Part shown: piece by piece, positions 6,884-14,497 of the stretch | Layout of the letters: every line of letters starts with the position of its first letter | Numbering within the stretch: the stretch's first letter is position 1 | DNA from: a virus | Virus record (IMG/VR): IMGVR_UViG_3300046703_000009 | Span: 1 to 37,181 of that record | Direction: 5' to 3' (one strand) | Length of the DNA stretch: 37,181 bases | Program-made: the position numbers and the translations under genes | Notes under the pieces: model-generated | Seen by the model: only the letters and a program-made list of their open reading frames with translations | What the model was told of the DNA's origin: nothing | Database searches by the model: none

Positions 6884-7276
6884 ATGAAAGGATTAACGAA
6901 ACTTAAAATAAAGATAGAATCGCCACCGATCTCGATATTCGAATGTAAGAAAGGCGAGAAAGATATTGATAGAACTGGATACTTTGAGCACGCGATGTCG
7001 AGGCAGAATACTATGTATTGGATGGTGCCCGATGGTACTTACTTAGTTACCCAGGGGAATAAACCTTGTATCTATATAGTAGATAAAGGCGAGATAACGC
7101 AGAAGCCCGTAGGTAAAGAATTTAAAGGCGGAGACGGCAGCGCAGACGGGCCTGTAAAGTTCGAAGATACGACCGAACCCGGTATTAAACCGAAAGAAGT
7201 TATGAAACCGGTTAAAGGCGTTACACTATCGGAGATAATGCACACGTCTAGTAGTTCTAAAGATAAGAAAAAATAA
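6884..7276 (+). CDS. Hypothetical protein (130 aa)
   Basis: A soluble protein with a compact N-terminal part (residues 1-75; ISIFECKKGEKD, YWMVPDGTYLV, CIYIVDKGEI) that looks all-beta, and a low-complexity Gly/Pro/Lys-rich tail ending SSSSKDKKK. It starts two bases after the previous stop and is followed after one base by the methyltransferase remnant. No family recognised. Confidence 0.65.
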   Translation: MKGLTKLKIKIESPPISIFECKKGEKDIDRTGYFEHAMSRQNTMYWMVPDGTYLVTQGNKPCIYIVDKGEITQKPVGKEFKGGDGSADGPVKFEDTTEPGIKPKEVMKPVKGVTLSEIMHTSSSSKDKKK

Positions 7277-7277
7277 C

Positions 7278-7460
7278 TTGACGTTACCCCTAAACCAAAT
7301 TATTAACGGCGATACTCTCACCGAGTTACGCAAACTACCCAACGAATCAATAGACTGCGTTATCACGTCGCCGCCTTATTGGGGTTTACGGGATTATGGT
7401 ATTGATTTACAACCCGATTATTGTAAGATGGCCGAGAAGCGATTAGCGGAGATGTTATAA
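7278..7460 (+). CDS. Internally deleted beta-class DNA methyltransferase
   Basis: The first ~40 residues are the N-terminus of an N4-cytosine/N6-adenine methyltransferase: NQIINGDTLTELRKLPNESI and catalytic motif IV TSPPYW. Then, in the same frame, the sequence jumps to the C-terminal GIDLQPDYCKMAEKRL, which in complete enzymes follows the SAM-binding DPFxGSG motif. The target-recognition region and SAM motif, roughly 150-200 residues, are missing. The reading frame across the junction (RDYGIDLQ) is clean. Start is TTG 7278 without a clear ribosome site. As a methyltransferase it should be inactive; a remnant, though the preserved frame is noteworthy. Confidence 0.8.
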   Translation: MTLPLNQIINGDTLTELRKLPNESIDCVITSPPYWGLRDYGIDLQPDYCKMAEKRLAEML

Positions 7461-7493
7461 TCTATTAAGTTATGTATATACCGGGGGTAAAAA

Positions 7494-7637
7494 ATGGTGT
7501 TAACTAAAGAAAAAATAAAGGCGATGGTAATTGAATTTATGGAAATTGATAAAATCGAAGAATGTAGAAGGCGATTCGATAGAAAAACGGGTCGAATAAT
7601 AATAGACGAACCTGCTGCCATAATTTGCGAACGATAA
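7494..7637 (+). CDS. Hypothetical microprotein (47 aa)
   Basis: MVLTKEKIKAMVIEFMEIDKI start and an Arg-rich middle (ECRRRFDRKTGR). A strong GGGGGT ribosome site sits seven bases before ATG 7494. Mostly helical; two Cys only. Function unknown. Confidence 0.55.
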   Translation: MVLTKEKIKAMVIEFMEIDKIEECRRRFDRKTGRIIIDEPAAIICER

Positions 7638-7683
7638 AAGAATATTTACGAACATTAGGGGATAAAAAAGAAGGTGAATAAAA

Positions 7684-7818
7684 ATGACTATCTGCCAATG
7701 GTGTCGCAAAACATTTGATATAGATATTGGCTGGTTAACATATATTTGCGACTCTCGATATTGTAGCGATAAATGCCAGAAAGCCGAGAGATTACATGAA
7801 CGATTAAGTAAGAAGTAA
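7684..7818 (+). CDS. Zinc-finger microprotein (44 aa)
   Basis: MTICQWCRKTF, then YICDSRYCSDKCQKAE: CxxC followed by CSDKC, a familiar layout of short treble-clef/MYND-like fingers in phage microproteins. GGTGA lies at proper distance before ATG 7684. The next gene's ATG follows the stop codon directly. Metal binding likely; role unknown. Confidence 0.7.
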   Translation: MTICQWCRKTFDIDIGWLTYICDSRYCSDKCQKAERLHERLSKK

Positions 7819-8019
7819 ATGTCGTGCCTATTAGCCCCTTATCCGGCGATAATAGAAACCGCGCACCCCACAACTGTAGGAATAATGACATATAAAGACG
7901 AAAAGATAGGTTTATTCTCGCGGGTATTAACTCAATGCGGTTTAGACGCTAGCCCTATGCCCGATGGTGTATCTAGACTATCTGTATCAGACACTTTAAT
8001 ATTTATTTACGAACATTAG
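7819..8019 (+). CDS. Hypothetical small protein (66 aa)
   Basis: Begins immediately after the preceding TAA, suggesting translational coupling; no ribosome site of its own is seen. The protein contains MPDGVSRLSVSDTLIFIYEH at its C-terminus. The last 15 bases of the gene (8005-8019) occur identically at 7644-7658, where no gene is evident. Not recognised, moderate likelihood of being real. Confidence 0.5.
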   Translation: MSCLLAPYPAIIETAHPTTVGIMTYKDEKIGLFSRVLTQCGLDASPMPDGVSRLSVSDTLIFIYEH

Positions 8020-8024
8020 TAAAA

Positions 8025-8120
8025 ATGGCTAAACCAAATAAACATAGTTGTAGGTATTGTGGGTATTTCAACGGAATTACATGTAAAGAAGATATGGTAA
8101 CTATTGGGGTTAAAAAATGA
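8025..8120 (+). CDS. Cys-containing microprotein (31 aa)
   Basis: MAKPNKHSCRYCGYFNGITC: a CxxC followed by a third Cys eight residues on, with His nearby. Ends in an ATGA overlap with the next gene. One of a run of five tiny + strand genes between 7494 and 8370. Function unknown. Confidence 0.55.
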   Translation: MAKPNKHSCRYCGYFNGITCKEDMVTIGVKK

Positions 8121-8257
8121 CTAACGAAGTATTAAAAATAGAATCTAAGCACTATATAACCACGCTTATAAGTGCAAATACAAAGGCATCTTGGTACTTA
8201 TCGAAAGAATGGGTAAAAGCGTTTGAAGTTAGGAAAGAAGAAAAAGAAGATAACTAA
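8117..8257 (+). CDS. Hypothetical microprotein (46 aa)
   Basis: Starts MTNEVLKIESKHYITTLISA and ends in a charged Lys/Glu helix (VRKEEKEDN). Begins in an ATGA overlap with the previous stop; GGGGTT upstream can serve as ribosome site. No similarity recognised. Confidence 0.5.
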   Translation: MTNEVLKIESKHYITTLISANTKASWYLSKEWVKAFEVRKEEKEDN

Positions 8258-8259
8258 AA

Positions 8260-8370
8260 ATGACTATTGAATTTATAAACGCATTTATTCTCGTTTCCGG
8301 TGCGTATTGGATATGGGTATATATAATCTATAAAGAACTTGAAAAGCGTGGGCGGTTTAAAGAAGGCTAA
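8260..8370 (+). CDS. Tiny membrane protein (36 aa)
   Basis: One hydrophobic helix at residues ~4-24 (EFINAFILVSGAYWIWVYII) followed by a positive tail (KELEKRGRFKEG), so an N-out/C-in single-pass topology is likely. Last gene before a promoter-like gap. Function unknown. Confidence 0.5.
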   Translation: MTIEFINAFILVSGAYWIWVYIIYKELEKRGRFKEG

Positions 8371-8381
8371 AAAGTAATAAC

Positions 8382-8391
8382 CTATATAAAG
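8382..8391 (+). promoter_or_regulatory. Archaeal TATA-like box before the portal gene
   Basis: CTATATAAAG preceded by an A-rich BRE-like stretch (AATAAC). Initiation about 26 bases downstream would be near 8413, giving a ~67-base leader before the portal start at 8480. This is the only gap of >100 bases between 928 and 14970, which supports a new transcription unit here. Confidence 0.5.
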
Positions 8392-8479
8392 ATAACTAAC
8401 GCACAATAACACATATACGAATGTATGGGTAAGGGGTTTAAACGAGAGACATGGTAGCGACTAGGTGGTTACATGCCAA

Positions 8480-9916
8480 ATGGCTAAACAACGATATAAA
8501 AATAAACGATCCCTTACTCAGCGATTTAAAGACGTTCTTTCTACCCTAATATCCCGCGAAGTTAATCAAAGCGGCTGGCCCGCCACGCCGCGAATAACGA
8601 TTATCGAAGGGCAGCCCCTTACTATTTCTAAACAGTTTATCGACTACGCTACCGAAGGCTATGGCGGTAACGTATGGGTATACCGCGCTATACGCAAGAT
8701 AGTTGATACAGCATCAGAGATAGAATGGAAGTTAGTTACCGAGGATGCGCAGGGCGAAGAAACCGATGTTACATCCTCACCGTTAATTGATAGAATGAAA
8801 CATCCTAACGGTACCGATAGTAATAAGGATGTATGGACGTGGCACGACTTTATAGAAACTATCATCCTACACCTCGAGTTGTGCGGCAACGCCTTTATAC
8901 ATCGCGCGATGCCGCTTAACGAACTTAATATCCTACGTCCCGATTTAGTAGAGATAATACCGGGGCCGCGTAGGACTATACAGCGTTACGACTACACGAT
9001 AGACGAGGCTAAGGGTATTAAAGAGCCATACAAACCCGAAGAAGTACTACACATTATGTTCGTCGATCCCGTTAACGAACTAGACGGGGTAGCGCCAGCG
9101 GAAGCGGCAGCACGTTCGATAGACCTTAACAACGTATCGCGGCAATGGAATTTCGCTAAGTTACAAAATACAGTAGGCTTATCGCACGTATTCTTAACAG
9201 GCGACCAGCCGTTTACCGAAACGCAGATAGAGCAAACGAAGGATATTATAGACGAGCAATATCGAGGCGCTGGTAACGCTGGTAAAATGGCGGTAGTCGA
9301 GGCTAACTCAATAGAATCGTTATCAGATACACCCAAAGATATGGATTGGGCGGCGATAATGGATATCTCCGCTATTGAGGTATCGGTTGCGTTCGGCGTT
9401 CCCTATGTATTACTGCATCCCGAAGGCGCGACCTACGAGAACTTAGACCACGCTAAGCGCCAACTATGGACGGAAACTATATTCCCATTATTAGACAAGA
9501 TAAAAGATTCGCTCAATAACTGGCTAGTTCCGTTATATGGTGACGATCTCGAGTTAACGTTTGATAAAGATAGTGTGAGCGCATTACAGGAAGATATCGA
9601 GTCTAAAGCAGTATGGGTGTTATCATTAGCAACTAATCATATTATCGACGTTAACGAAGCCCGCGAGATGCTTAACCTGGAGACGCGACCGGATTGCGAT
9701 ATGTGGTTAGAACCGTCGTCGCTATTAACATCGCCTACGGGTGGTGAGGTTATAGATACAGTTACGCCGCCGCCGGAACCACCAGCGCCGGTAATACAGC
9801 CGGTGTTACCTTTAGGACAAGCGCCTGGGGCAATACAACCCGCGGCAGATCAACAACAGCAACTATCACGATTAATCGGCGAGATTAGAAAAAAGTATAA
9901 TAATAAAAAGGAGTAA
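8480..9916 (+). CDS. Portal protein (HK97-type)
   Basis: Forms the dodecameric ring at the capsid vertex through which DNA passes. Recognisable segments are GNVWVYRAIRKIVDTASEIE in the N-terminal domain, LCGNAFIHRAM, the stem region around IDLNNVSRQWN, and SVAFGVPYVLLHPEGATYEN near residues 300-320, all typical of the HK97/SPP1-like portal family. The C-terminus is Pro/Gln-rich. 478 residues is a usual length. I prefer ATG 8480 over GTG 8465 because AGGTGG at 8463-8468 then serves as ribosome site. The minor head gene, normally next, is displaced by 3.8 kb of other genes. Confidence 0.93.
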   Translation: MAKQRYKNKRSLTQRFKDVLSTLISREVNQSGWPATPRITIIEGQPLTISKQFIDYATEGYGGNVWVYRAIRKIVDTASEIEWKLVTEDAQGEETDVTSSPLIDRMKHPNGTDSNKDVWTWHDFIETIILHLELCGNAFIHRAMPLNELNILRPDLVEIIPGPRRTIQRYDYTIDEAKGIKEPYKPEEVLHIMFVDPVNELDGVAPAEAAARSIDLNNVSRQWNFAKLQNTVGLSHVFLTGDQPFTETQIEQTKDIIDEQYRGAGNAGKMAVVEANSIESLSDTPKDMDWAAIMDISAIEVSVAFGVPYVLLHPEGATYENLDHAKRQLWTETIFPLLDKIKDSLNNWLVPLYGDDLELTFDKDSVSALQEDIESKAVWVLSLATNHIIDVNEAREMLNLETRPDCDMWLEPSSLLTSPTGGEVIDTVTPPPEPPAPVIQPVLPLGQAPGAIQPAADQQQQLSRLIGEIRKKYNNKKE

Positions 9917-9920
9917 ATAA

Positions 9921-10406
9921 ATGGCGACATCAGGATATTGGTTTGAGGCCGGACCCATACATATGACTAATGAGTATGTAGCGGCTACGAGCATAAATTG
10001 GATAGACGATATAACAGCCGGGGATATATACGCGGTATTGACGTATACTAACTCACCGGATACACACTATACAGATTGGGAGTTTTACGACGACGTAACC
10101 GGCGAACTAGGCACCGCTGGCGGGTATACCGCGGGCGGTCTGGCATTAACGTCCGGCACCGTCGCGATGGTTACTGATACTGACCGCTACGTAAGATACG
10201 ACGCAGGCGACTTAGTATGGTCGTCACCGTTTACCGCTGGACCCTTCCGGTGGATTATATTCTTTAAAGATTCGGGAACCGCGAGCACGTCTCCGCTTAT
10301 AGGGTGGCATAACATGGGTGCCGATACTACGGGCGCGGGTGGCGCGTTTACCTATACGTTCGACTCAAACGGCGGAGTATTCAGAAGCAAGGTACCTCAT
10401 CCATAA
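9921..10406 (+). CDS. Phage decoration-like structural protein, copy 1
   Basis: Shares its plan with the gene at 10842: a central Y-T-A-G-G segment (GGYTAGGLAL), YDAGDLVW and FRWIIFFKDSGTASTSPLIGW. This is a widespread tailed-virus structural family of ~150 residues, all-beta, often encoded near head genes and presumed to decorate the capsid or tail. The C-terminus (GGVFRSKVPHP) departs from the family ending. A ribosome site AAAGGAG precedes ATG 9921 at good distance. Confidence 0.7.
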   Translation: MATSGYWFEAGPIHMTNEYVAATSINWIDDITAGDIYAVLTYTNSPDTHYTDWEFYDDVTGELGTAGGYTAGGLALTSGTVAMVTDTDRYVRYDAGDLVWSSPFTAGPFRWIIFFKDSGTASTSPLIGWHNMGADTTGAGGAFTYTFDSNGGVFRSKVPHP

Positions 10407-10416
10407 GGCCATAACG

Positions 10417-10842
10417 ATGGCCGAGTATAAGGAGTGCGAATCCTGTCCAGGGTATTGCTGTATATCTAACAGCGAATTACATACCCCGCTAACAAACGCG
10501 GACATAATCAGGATAGCTAAGTATCTAAAGGTACCGCTAGAACGCTTTGTACGCGATTATGTAGTCCTTACCCTCGGTAGAATAATATATAACAGCGCAC
10601 CAGGGGCTATAGCGCATTTTAAAACCCTTGGGCCGTGTCCCTTTTTAAGTTCGGGATTATGCGCCATTAACGAAGTTAAACCGCAGGCGTGTAGCGATGC
10701 TAAACCTATACACATTGATAATAGGGTATCGTGCGCGGAGTGGTATAAATCGCGGTTAGGTTTTAAGATGACGACAGAAAAAAAGAAAGATACGATAGAT
10801 ATTTTCCCTACGTGCGGGGAAGCAATATTCGGCGGTGAATAA
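10417..10842 (+). CDS. YkgJ-like Cys-cluster protein
   Basis: MAEYKECESCPGYCC gives C7, C10, C14 and C15, followed by GPCPFLSSGLC (C74, C82), C92, C106 and C133. This CxxC...CC plus C-x7-C pattern is that of the YkgJ/UPF0153 family, proposed zinc- or iron-chelating proteins of unknown reaction, common in methanogens and many bacteria. The frame is open upstream to 10318 but that part lies over the preceding gene; ATG 10417 with TAAGG before it is the natural start. It sits between two paralogous structural genes, so it looks like an inserted cargo gene (moron) rather than part of the capsid machinery. Confidence 0.85.
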   Translation: MAEYKECESCPGYCCISNSELHTPLTNADIIRIAKYLKVPLERFVRDYVVLTLGRIIYNSAPGAIAHFKTLGPCPFLSSGLCAINEVKPQACSDAKPIHIDNRVSCAEWYKSRLGFKMTTEKKKDTIDIFPTCGEAIFGGE

Positions 10843-11306
10843 TGACCACTACCTATACTACCCACTGGTACGCACTAGCATTCGCGCACGCATTCGGCGG
10901 ACTTACTGAAAACGAGGCGGTTTACAATATTGATTATCTAACGGACACGATTAAGGTTGCGTTAACCACGTCATCATATACGCCAAATCAGGATACTGAC
11001 GCGTTTTGGTCAACCCCCCAAGCGTATGAGATAGGTAACACCGGGTCATACGCAGCCGGTGGCGCGACGCTCGGCACTAAGACGATGACCGAAGCATCGA
11101 AGGTCGTTACGTTCGATGCCGCAGATGTGCAATGGACGACCATGACAACGACGTTTCGTAATATCGTTATCTATAAAGTAGGCGATACCGCCGCGCACTC
11201 ACCGCTTCTAGCGTATGTGGTAATTAGCGCAGATCAATCCCCATCGAATCAAACCGTCAACATTGCGTGGTATTCAACAGGAATAATAAAGGTAACAGTA
11301 GCATAA
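10842..11306 (+). CDS. Phage decoration-like structural protein, copy 2
   Basis: All-beta protein of 154 residues with the family hallmarks DTIKVALTTSSYTPNQDTD, YAAGGATL, FDAADVQWT and SPLLAYV. It resembles copy 1 at 9921 over its whole length, and is closer to the family consensus. ATG overlaps the stop of the YkgJ-like gene (TAATG), so the three genes are co-translated or at least co-transcribed. Expected to be a virion surface component; direct evidence is lacking. Confidence 0.72.
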   Translation: MTTTYTTHWYALAFAHAFGGLTENEAVYNIDYLTDTIKVALTTSSYTPNQDTDAFWSTPQAYEIGNTGSYAAGGATLGTKTMTEASKVVTFDAADVQWTTMTTTFRNIVIYKVGDTAAHSPLLAYVVISADQSPSNQTVNIAWYSTGIIKVTVA

Positions 11307-11307
11307 A

Positions 11308-13737
11308 ATGACAGTAGTTACGGTTTCACCGACGTTAGCAAACGCCGCCGCAGCTACAGTCGGTGCCCCGTCGGTATTGATGCTTGACCTTACCGACCCA
11401 GATGCTGCGGTACTTACTAATTGTCAGGTCGATTTTGTAACGTGGCCTGCCTCGGGGGTTATCAAAAATAAAGGTCAGGGGGGTAATTCCTACGATGGGA
11501 CGGCTGTTAATAACGCGCTTGTTACGTTACCGAGTAATGCGACGGCGTTTAAATTTGTCACTACCGCCACCGACACGGTAGCGATACCTGCCGGGACGGC
11601 TATTAATAATTTTAGTACCGTTACGTGGGAAATTCTATTCCGCCCCGATGCCGCGATTGGCACTGGTAACATAGCACTACTTACTACTTCAGATGGCGAA
11701 TGGTTTGTTTATGTTACTAATACAACATTACTAATAAGGCGTTTCGATACCGGCTGGTCGGCGTATCGTCAATACTTATTTAGCAATACATTTACGTCCG
11801 GCACGTGGTATTATATTCAGATAACGTGGGACTGTACCGGCTACGCCGCGACCCCGACGGTTAAGGTTAATAATAGCGCGTTAAGCGCGCCCACGAATCA
11901 ATCAAACGGGACGACGACTGCGTGGGCGAGTGATAGTAGTTATACTAAGAATATTTTTTATCCCTCTACCGCTCCCGCAATTACTATCGCACTCTATCGG
12001 TGGCATAACGTTATTCTTTCGGACGCAAATCAACAGACGAATTATAACGCGTCAATATGGCGGGCAAGTAATACGTATACCGTTTATGGCCCGAAGATAT
12101 CGGCGTTAGACTATTCAGTAGTCGGCGGCACTATAGATAATCAAGTAGGCGGAGATCCGTTAGATATAACGGGCCCGAAGATAGCGGCTATCGAGTATTC
12201 TACCGTTGGCGGCACTTCCACTATTAACCTCGGTATTATTGGGCCTAAGTTAATAGCTATTGAATACTCGGTTAAAGCCGGCACTATCCTAAACGGCGTA
12301 ACTATCGCAGGCGCTAAGGTAGTGGCCGTAGACTATTCAGTTAAAGCCGGGGTTATCAAGAATGGCGTAACGATAGCCGGACCTAAGATAACAGCGCTTG
12401 ATTATAACGTCAAAAGCGGGGCTGCGTTTGTTAGTCTTACTATCGCTGGTCCAAAACTAACAGCTATAGAATATTCTGTAACCGGCGGCACTAAAACTAT
12501 TAACTTAGGGTTATCAGGCCCCAAGATAACGGCTATCGAGTATTCAGTATTAGGCGGCACAAAGGTTGTTAATCTCGGCATCGCTGGCGCTAAGGTATCT
12601 GCATTAGACTACTCAGTATCCGGCGGCGCTATTATACTTAACCTGGGTATAGTAGGTGCTAAGGTATCCTCGATAGAATATAGCGCAGTAGGTGGCGCTT
12701 TAACTATTAACTTAGGCATCGCTGGCGCTAAGATAATAGCTATTGAATATTCAATCAAAGGCGGCGCTTTAACTATCGACTTGGGTATTACAGGGCCCAA
12801 GATACAAGCGATAGATTATTCAGTTTTAGGCGGTTCTTATATTGGCGACGTTGCAATATCTGGCGCTAAAGTAGAAGCCGTAGAATACTCTGCTATAGGT
12901 GGTGTAGTTGGGGCTGTAGTAGTAGGCCCGAAGGTAGCTGCGATAGACTATTCAGTAATCGGCGGTTCTATAACACTTAACCTGGGGATTATAGGGCCGA
13001 AAGTATCTGCGATTGATTACTCTGTGATTGGCGGCACTAGACAAACAGGGATAACAATATCAGGGCCCAAAGTAGTAGCCGCTGAGTATGACACTGTTGG
13101 CGGAACTATAACTAACGACCTACCTGGGATGCAAACCGTTTACGGGCCTAAAGTAGAGGCGTTAGACTATTCAGTATTAGGCGGCGCTAGACAAATAGGG
13201 ATAACGGTAGCGGGCCCAAAGATATTTGCATTAGACTACTCGGTTCAAAGCGGAGTTACCCAAATAGGCATTACCCGCGCGGGCCCGAAAGTAACAGCGC
13301 TAGGTTACTCAGTAGTCGGCGGCATGGGGGTTCTTAATCTCGCCATTAATGCCCCCAAGATAATCGCTATTGAGTATTCAGTTACCGGCGGCGCTATTGA
13401 GGTAGGGATAACGATAAACGGTGCTAAAGTAGCCGCCTTAGTTTATGATACAGTCGGCGGCATATTAACCGGCTCCGATGTAACTATAATAGGGGCAAAG
13501 GTAGGCGCTTTAATATATGACGTAGTTAGCGGCGCTATCGAGGTAGATATACCCGGGGCATCTGTTAACGCTGTAGAGTATTCAGTCATTGGCGGCACGC
13601 TTATACTTATTAGTGTAGTATATCGGGCCCCGCTAATAGACCATCTACAACGCAGTAATAAACGATGGGTTAAAGCGGGTAGGCCGATAGCTAATCATAC
13701 TCCCCGAACGCTAACGGGGGGCCGTCGCTATTTATAA
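11308..13737 (+). CDS. LamG-like domain plus 22-repeat adhesin-like protein
   Basis: Residues ~95-245 form a concanavalin/LamG-like sandwich (FSTVTWEILFRPDAAIGTGN, GTWYYIQITWD, ALYRWHNVILSD), a carbohydrate-binding or adhesive fold often found on phage fibres. Residues ~259-771 are 22 tandem copies of a ~23-residue unit with consensus I-x-GPKI-x-AIEYSV-x-GG-(x)5-G, which predicts a repetitive beta rod. The last ~30 residues are basic and end beside a run of six G, where the frame of the minor head gene begins. It probably projects from the virion to contact the host; which part of the particle carries it is unknown. Confidence 0.8.
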   Translation: MTVVTVSPTLANAAAATVGAPSVLMLDLTDPDAAVLTNCQVDFVTWPASGVIKNKGQGGNSYDGTAVNNALVTLPSNATAFKFVTTATDTVAIPAGTAINNFSTVTWEILFRPDAAIGTGNIALLTTSDGEWFVYVTNTTLLIRRFDTGWSAYRQYLFSNTFTSGTWYYIQITWDCTGYAATPTVKVNNSALSAPTNQSNGTTTAWASDSSYTKNIFYPSTAPAITIALYRWHNVILSDANQQTNYNASIWRASNTYTVYGPKISALDYSVVGGTIDNQVGGDPLDITGPKIAAIEYSTVGGTSTINLGIIGPKLIAIEYSVKAGTILNGVTIAGAKVVAVDYSVKAGVIKNGVTIAGPKITALDYNVKSGAAFVSLTIAGPKLTAIEYSVTGGTKTINLGLSGPKITAIEYSVLGGTKVVNLGIAGAKVSALDYSVSGGAIILNLGIVGAKVSSIEYSAVGGALTINLGIAGAKIIAIEYSIKGGALTIDLGITGPKIQAIDYSVLGGSYIGDVAISGAKVEAVEYSAIGGVVGAVVVGPKVAAIDYSVIGGSITLNLGIIGPKVSAIDYSVIGGTRQTGITISGPKVVAAEYDTVGGTITNDLPGMQTVYGPKVEALDYSVLGGARQIGITVAGPKIFALDYSVQSGVTQIGITRAGPKVTALGYSVVGGMGVLNLAINAPKIIAIEYSVTGGAIEVGITINGAKVAALVYDTVGGILTGSDVTIIGAKVGALIYDVVSGAIEVDIPGASVNAVEYSVIGGTLILISVVYRAPLIDHLQRSNKRWVKAGRPIANHTPRTLTGGRRYL
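12082..13620 (+). repeat. 22 tandem protein-level repeats (~69-base unit)
   Basis: Each unit encodes G[PA]K[IVL]-x-A-[IL]-[ED]-Y-[SD]-x-x-x-GG and a variable strand, most often 23 residues; a few units are one residue shorter or up to seven longer. Unit identity is much higher in protein than in DNA (synonymous codons vary freely), so the array is old and under selection for the protein, not a recent DNA expansion. Confidence 0.9.
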
Positions 13738-14497
13738 CCTGCATAAGCCGCGGGATCGCGCACGCTATCTACGGGCGACGAGTAAACGTAGGGATAGTAA
13801 CTTTGCCGCAGCGGAACGTATCATCCGACGGGTATTTAGCGCCGAACGTAAAACGATGCTCGCTGCGGTACCCAAAGTTGGCAAGGTAGATAGAGCCGCC
13901 TGGGAACTAGCGTTTAAACGTATCTGGTTACTATCCGGCGAGAATAGTTGGAAGTATAATACGGAGACGTGGGGGGTAGCTCAGAATAGGGCAGCCGGTA
14001 AACCTACTACTAAACCGAAAGCCTTAACGGCTATGTATCTACATTATAAGCAGATACCTGCGTGGATGCAGTATGTCCAGGATTACCTAGATACCAACGG
14101 CGCCGAGAAGATAACCGAGATAGGCAACGTAACTAAACAACGTATTAAAGCAGCGTTGGCGGAAGGCATCGCTAACGAAGAGTCGATACCGGATCTAGCA
14201 GGTAGACTTAAGGAATTATATGCCGGTTTCGATGCTAGTCGCGCGGTTATGATAGCTAGATCAGAGACGGTAGAAGCGTTCAATAGGGGTAGTCAAGCGC
14301 AGGCGCAAGAGGCTGGTAGTACACTAGATAACGTCTGGGTAGCCACGATGGATGATAGAACCCGTGAAGAGCACGCAGATATGGACGGCGTTACCGTTCC
14401 GTATGACCAGGAGTTCGATTGCGCAGACGGTACTACGTGGCCCGGTGATGCCCCTAATTGTAGATGCACGAATGGATTTGCGATACCTGAAAAATGA
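13730..14497 (+). CDS. gpF/SPP1 gp7-like minor head protein, start unclear
   Basis: The C-terminal half carries the Mu gpF (PF04233-type) signature: ARSETVEAFNRGSQAQAQEA, VWVATMDDRTREEHADMDG and the ending PGDAPNCRCTNG. It is a minor capsid protein that normally follows the portal gene. The first ATG is 13856, but the frame is clearly coding upstream to 13715 (IYNLHKPRDRARYLRATSKR and on), and contains no ATG, GTG or TTG. ATT 13730, eight bases after a GGGGGG run, is given here as a tentative start. Alternatives are +1 slippage on that run from the preceding frame, CTG 13739, or a sequencing indel. Confidence 0.8.
   Translation: MYNLHKPRDRARYLRATSKRRDSNFAAAERIIRRVFSAERKTMLAAVPKVGKVDRAAWELAFKRIWLLSGENSWKYNTETWGVAQNRAAGKPTTKPKALTAMYLHYKQIPAWMQYVQDYLDTNGAEKITEIGNVTKQRIKAALAEGIANEESIPDLAGRLKELYAGFDASRAVMIARSETVEAFNRGSQAQAQEAGSTLDNVWVATMDDRTREEHADMDGVTVPYDQEFDCADGTTWPGDAPNCRCTNGFAIPEK

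Noticed and set aside
10318-10416. N-terminal extension of the YkgJ-like frame
   Set aside because: Arg-rich shadow over the preceding structural gene; family homology begins at ATG 10417.
12082-13620. CRISPR-like array
   Set aside because: The 69-base periodicity comes from a translated protein repeat with synonymous variation; there are no identical repeats with unique spacers.
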